Origin: Silicimonas sp.
Lineage (GTDB): Bacteria > Pseudomonadota > Alphaproteobacteria > Rhodobacterales > Rhodobacteraceae
Assembly (NCBI GenBank): GCA_022826205.1
Contig: JAJDVJ010000162.1
Span: 1 to 64,000, forward strand
DNA length: 64,000 nucleotides
Direction: 5' to 3'
The translations under genes and the position numbers were made by a program. The notes beneath the pieces were generated by a model, which worked only from the letters and a program-made list of their open reading frames with translations, was not told where the DNA came from and did not search any database. Each line of letters begins with the position of its first letter. Within the stretch, counting starts at the first letter, position 1. Below, in pieces: positions 62,165 to 64,000 of the stretch.

Positions 62165-63310
62165 TCATTCATACGTCAACTCACCTGACGCCAGCGCTTG
62201 CTCGGCCGCCTCGAAGAAGACTTCCACTGGCGCCCCAGAGCCCTGCCCATCGGCTGTCGCTGCGAGTTCAAGTAGAACGGCATAGCCGACCTTGGCTCGG
62301 TCGTTTTCCAACTTGACCCGTTCAAAGTCTGGAAGGATTGAGTCTCGAAGCATGCCCTTGTCCAGCATTTTACCCGTCGAATCCATGCCGTCCGGAAGGC
62401 CGTTCGAAAAGCAAGACACGACCGTGCCTGCCAGTATATCGGCGAGTTGGACCGAAGGATGGGCACGAGAATTGACGAACTCAATTGGCCTCTCCAATTC
62501 CCATCCTAGATCCGTCTCCCCGTGCAAGAATTCAACTCGAGCAATCGCGGCATCACGACCTGCGCCATAGAGACTAGCCTCGATAGCGCGAAGAGGCTTG
62601 CTGTCATCGCACATAACGACAAGCGGTTTCCTGGTTTGCCCCCAGCGATTGAGGTGACTCCACAGACTCGCAGCCGAGAGATCCAGCGTCCAAGTGCCTT
62701 GGTGGCTCGCTTGCTTCTCGATGCTCGCAATTTCCTTCGCAATCGCAAACCTGTGGCCGGTCGCAAAGCGCTGGACCAATTCAAACGGATGCGATCGCCC
62801 GGAAATCGGTTCCCCCTCGAATTCAAATAGCAAGGGCGCATCTCGAATGTCCTTGCTCCGCATGAATGCTTGAAACTGGGCGAGCGCTTCACAAGCTGCA
62901 GAGCGCTCATCCATAAACCAAAGATAGCAGAACATCGCGATGAAGCGGTGAAAGTCCTTTCGATAGAACACCGTCGGATCATCCTGGTAAACCGGTTCAA
63001 AGATGTATTCGAAAACCCAGCCGCAGAGCGCCAATAACTTGTCATCTGCGCTGACCGAGAATCTTCCGTCCAGCCCCTCGACCAAATGGGCAACAAGCCG
63101 TCGACCATTGTTGCTTGCCATGAGTTGCGACGCCTTTAGTTCGGGCATCTGCACGGGATGAGCCTTGCGCGCCTCCGAGATCATTGTCTCAGCCTCATCA
63201 TCGGAAATGTTGACCGAAGCGAAGGCAAAGTACCGCTGATCCCGTGCCAAAAGGTCAGGACCTGTATGACCCGCTTCATCACATGCTATGTGCATCAAGG
63301 CCTCGCCCAT
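62165..63310 (-). CDS. DUF3800 domain protein
   Basis: This 381-residue protein begins MHIACDEAGHTGPDLLA, the N-terminal acidic motif of DUF3800, and near the end has SVQLADILAGTVV, its second motif (QxADxxAG). It resembles an RNase H-like fold nuclease-type protein often found in mobile islands and defence contexts. An internal ATG (63295) is an alternative start. Its function is not known. Confidence 0.8.
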   Translation of the reverse strand: MGEALMHIACDEAGHTGPDLLARDQRYFAFASVNISDDEAETMISEARKAHPVQMPELKASQLMASNNGRRLVAHLVEGLDGRFSVSADDKLLALCGWVFEYIFEPVYQDDPTVFYRKDFHRFIAMFCYLWFMDERSAACEALAQFQAFMRSKDIRDAPLLFEFEGEPISGRSHPFELVQRFATGHRFAIAKEIASIEKQASHQGTWTLDLSAASLWSHLNRWGQTRKPLVVMCDDSKPLRAIEASLYGAGRDAAIARVEFLHGETDLGWELERPIEFVNSRAHPSVQLADILAGTVVSCFSNGLPDGMDSTGKMLDKGMLRDSILPDFERVKLENDRAKVGYAVLLELAATADGQGSGAPVEVFFEAAEQALASGELTYE

Positions 63311-64000
63311 TGTTCCAAAAGACCGACTTCAGCCTCGAGCGCTCCGAAATTCTCAGTCAGGGACCGACTGTCTCAAGTCTCCAAAAATACGACGCCACTT
63401 AGCAATCGCGATATAGCTGAGTCCTCTGCTGATTGACCAGATCGCCAATTGCCCCCACTCCAGCAGCGTTTTGCCAGATTTGGATCGAGGTTGAGGCAAG
63501 ATCGATGTAGAACCGTGGCCACGAGGGTGCGCTTTTTCGGGAAGCCTTTCATAGTCGACATCCAGCCCCTTATGCAGCACTTTCCGCCCGAGTCCCGGAC
63601 GAGCATCCATACAATATTGAATTGTCTTTCGTTTTTCGATTCGGCTGTTGCCTGACAGCTTGGCTTTCGCCGCTCCGCAATCAAATAGTCACCGGATTGG
63701 CTCGATCCGCGGACCCGGGGAATCGCCGAATGTCCCGCCCCGATCGCGCGTTCCGCCAAGCGGTCGCTCTCGCGTCGCGCCGGACCCGACAATGCCAGCG
63801 GCCCGATCCGGACCTCACGATCACCGGGCATCCGCCAACGCCATGGATTCCGCGTGCGCGTGATTCGCCCGGAAGCGGACGAAGGTCCGGATCCCTGGTG
63901 TCCGGGCATCGCGACCGCCGCCGCAGCGCGCCGGTCCTGGTCCGCCGACGTCCCGTCTCCCACTCTCCCCGTCCGTTCAGCGCGGCACGAGCTCGCGCCA
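63311..64000. other. unassigned end of window
   Basis: I found no supported gene in the last 690 bp. The part after 63660 is much richer in G and C than the part before. Frames open on both strands but none matches a family I recognise. The window ends inside this region. Confidence 0.35.

Overview
The window reads as chromosomal DNA from an alphaproteobacterium, most likely close to the Rhodobacteraceae. The support is the order rnc-lepB-acpS, the cluster dapF-mtaB next to petA-petB-petC, small lineage-type genes (DUF6324, DUF6476, MmcB), and a tRNA-His with an A discriminator and no encoded G-1. Genes are densely packed, many with ATGA/TGATG overlaps. Housekeeping stretches alternate with accessory blocks that carry several decayed genes.

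Left part (1-21.4 kb). A homoprotocatechuate meta-cleavage operon (partial hpaE, hpaD, hpaG, hpaH) encloses an aromatic-amino-acid decarboxylase and ends with a class III aminotransferase. I infer a route from an aromatic amino acid such as DOPA, through the amine and aldehyde, to homoprotocatechuate and ring cleavage. After a hipB-hipA remnant comes a class IV aminotransferase-fold protein that lacks the usual lysine. Convergent to it is a 12-gene minus-strand operon: XRE-cupin regulator, peptide-type ABC transporter, GAF protein, HyuA, HyuB, racemase, M24 peptidase and a second HyuB. It looks like an uptake and ring-opening system for a cyclic amide or peptide-like compound.

Centre (22-31 kb). 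A type I-G (formerly I-U) CRISPR-Cas locus: csb1 (cas7), csb2 (cas5-cas6), cas3 and a csb3-like cas8 position are intact. The adaptation module is destroyed: the cas4-cas1 fusion has lost its middle and cas2 carries a stop and a frameshift. The array is reduced to four repeats and abuts an IS91-type transposase remnant. This interference-only arrangement is the most notable system seen here.

Right of centre (30-42 kb). A CmcJ/NvfI-type oxidoreductase, an SDR, a SulP-STAS-cyclic-nucleotide-like fusion, a fused TRAP permease with a TAXI binding protein, and a three-subunit molybdenum hydroxylase with a MoaD/ThiS-like protein.

Right part (42-64 kb). An IMPase fragment, rnc-lepB-acpS, an HDAC-family deacetylase, a MaoC hydratase, pncB, mmcB, tRNA-His, a graveyard of toxin-antitoxin genes (MNT with truncated HEPN, vapB with vapC broken by an in-frame TGA), an RluA-type pseudouridine synthase, rpoH behind a sigma-32-like promoter, a GCS2-type ligase, petABC with a terminator, mtaB, dapF with an altered active site, tRNA-Lys, and a DUF3800 gene in probable island DNA.
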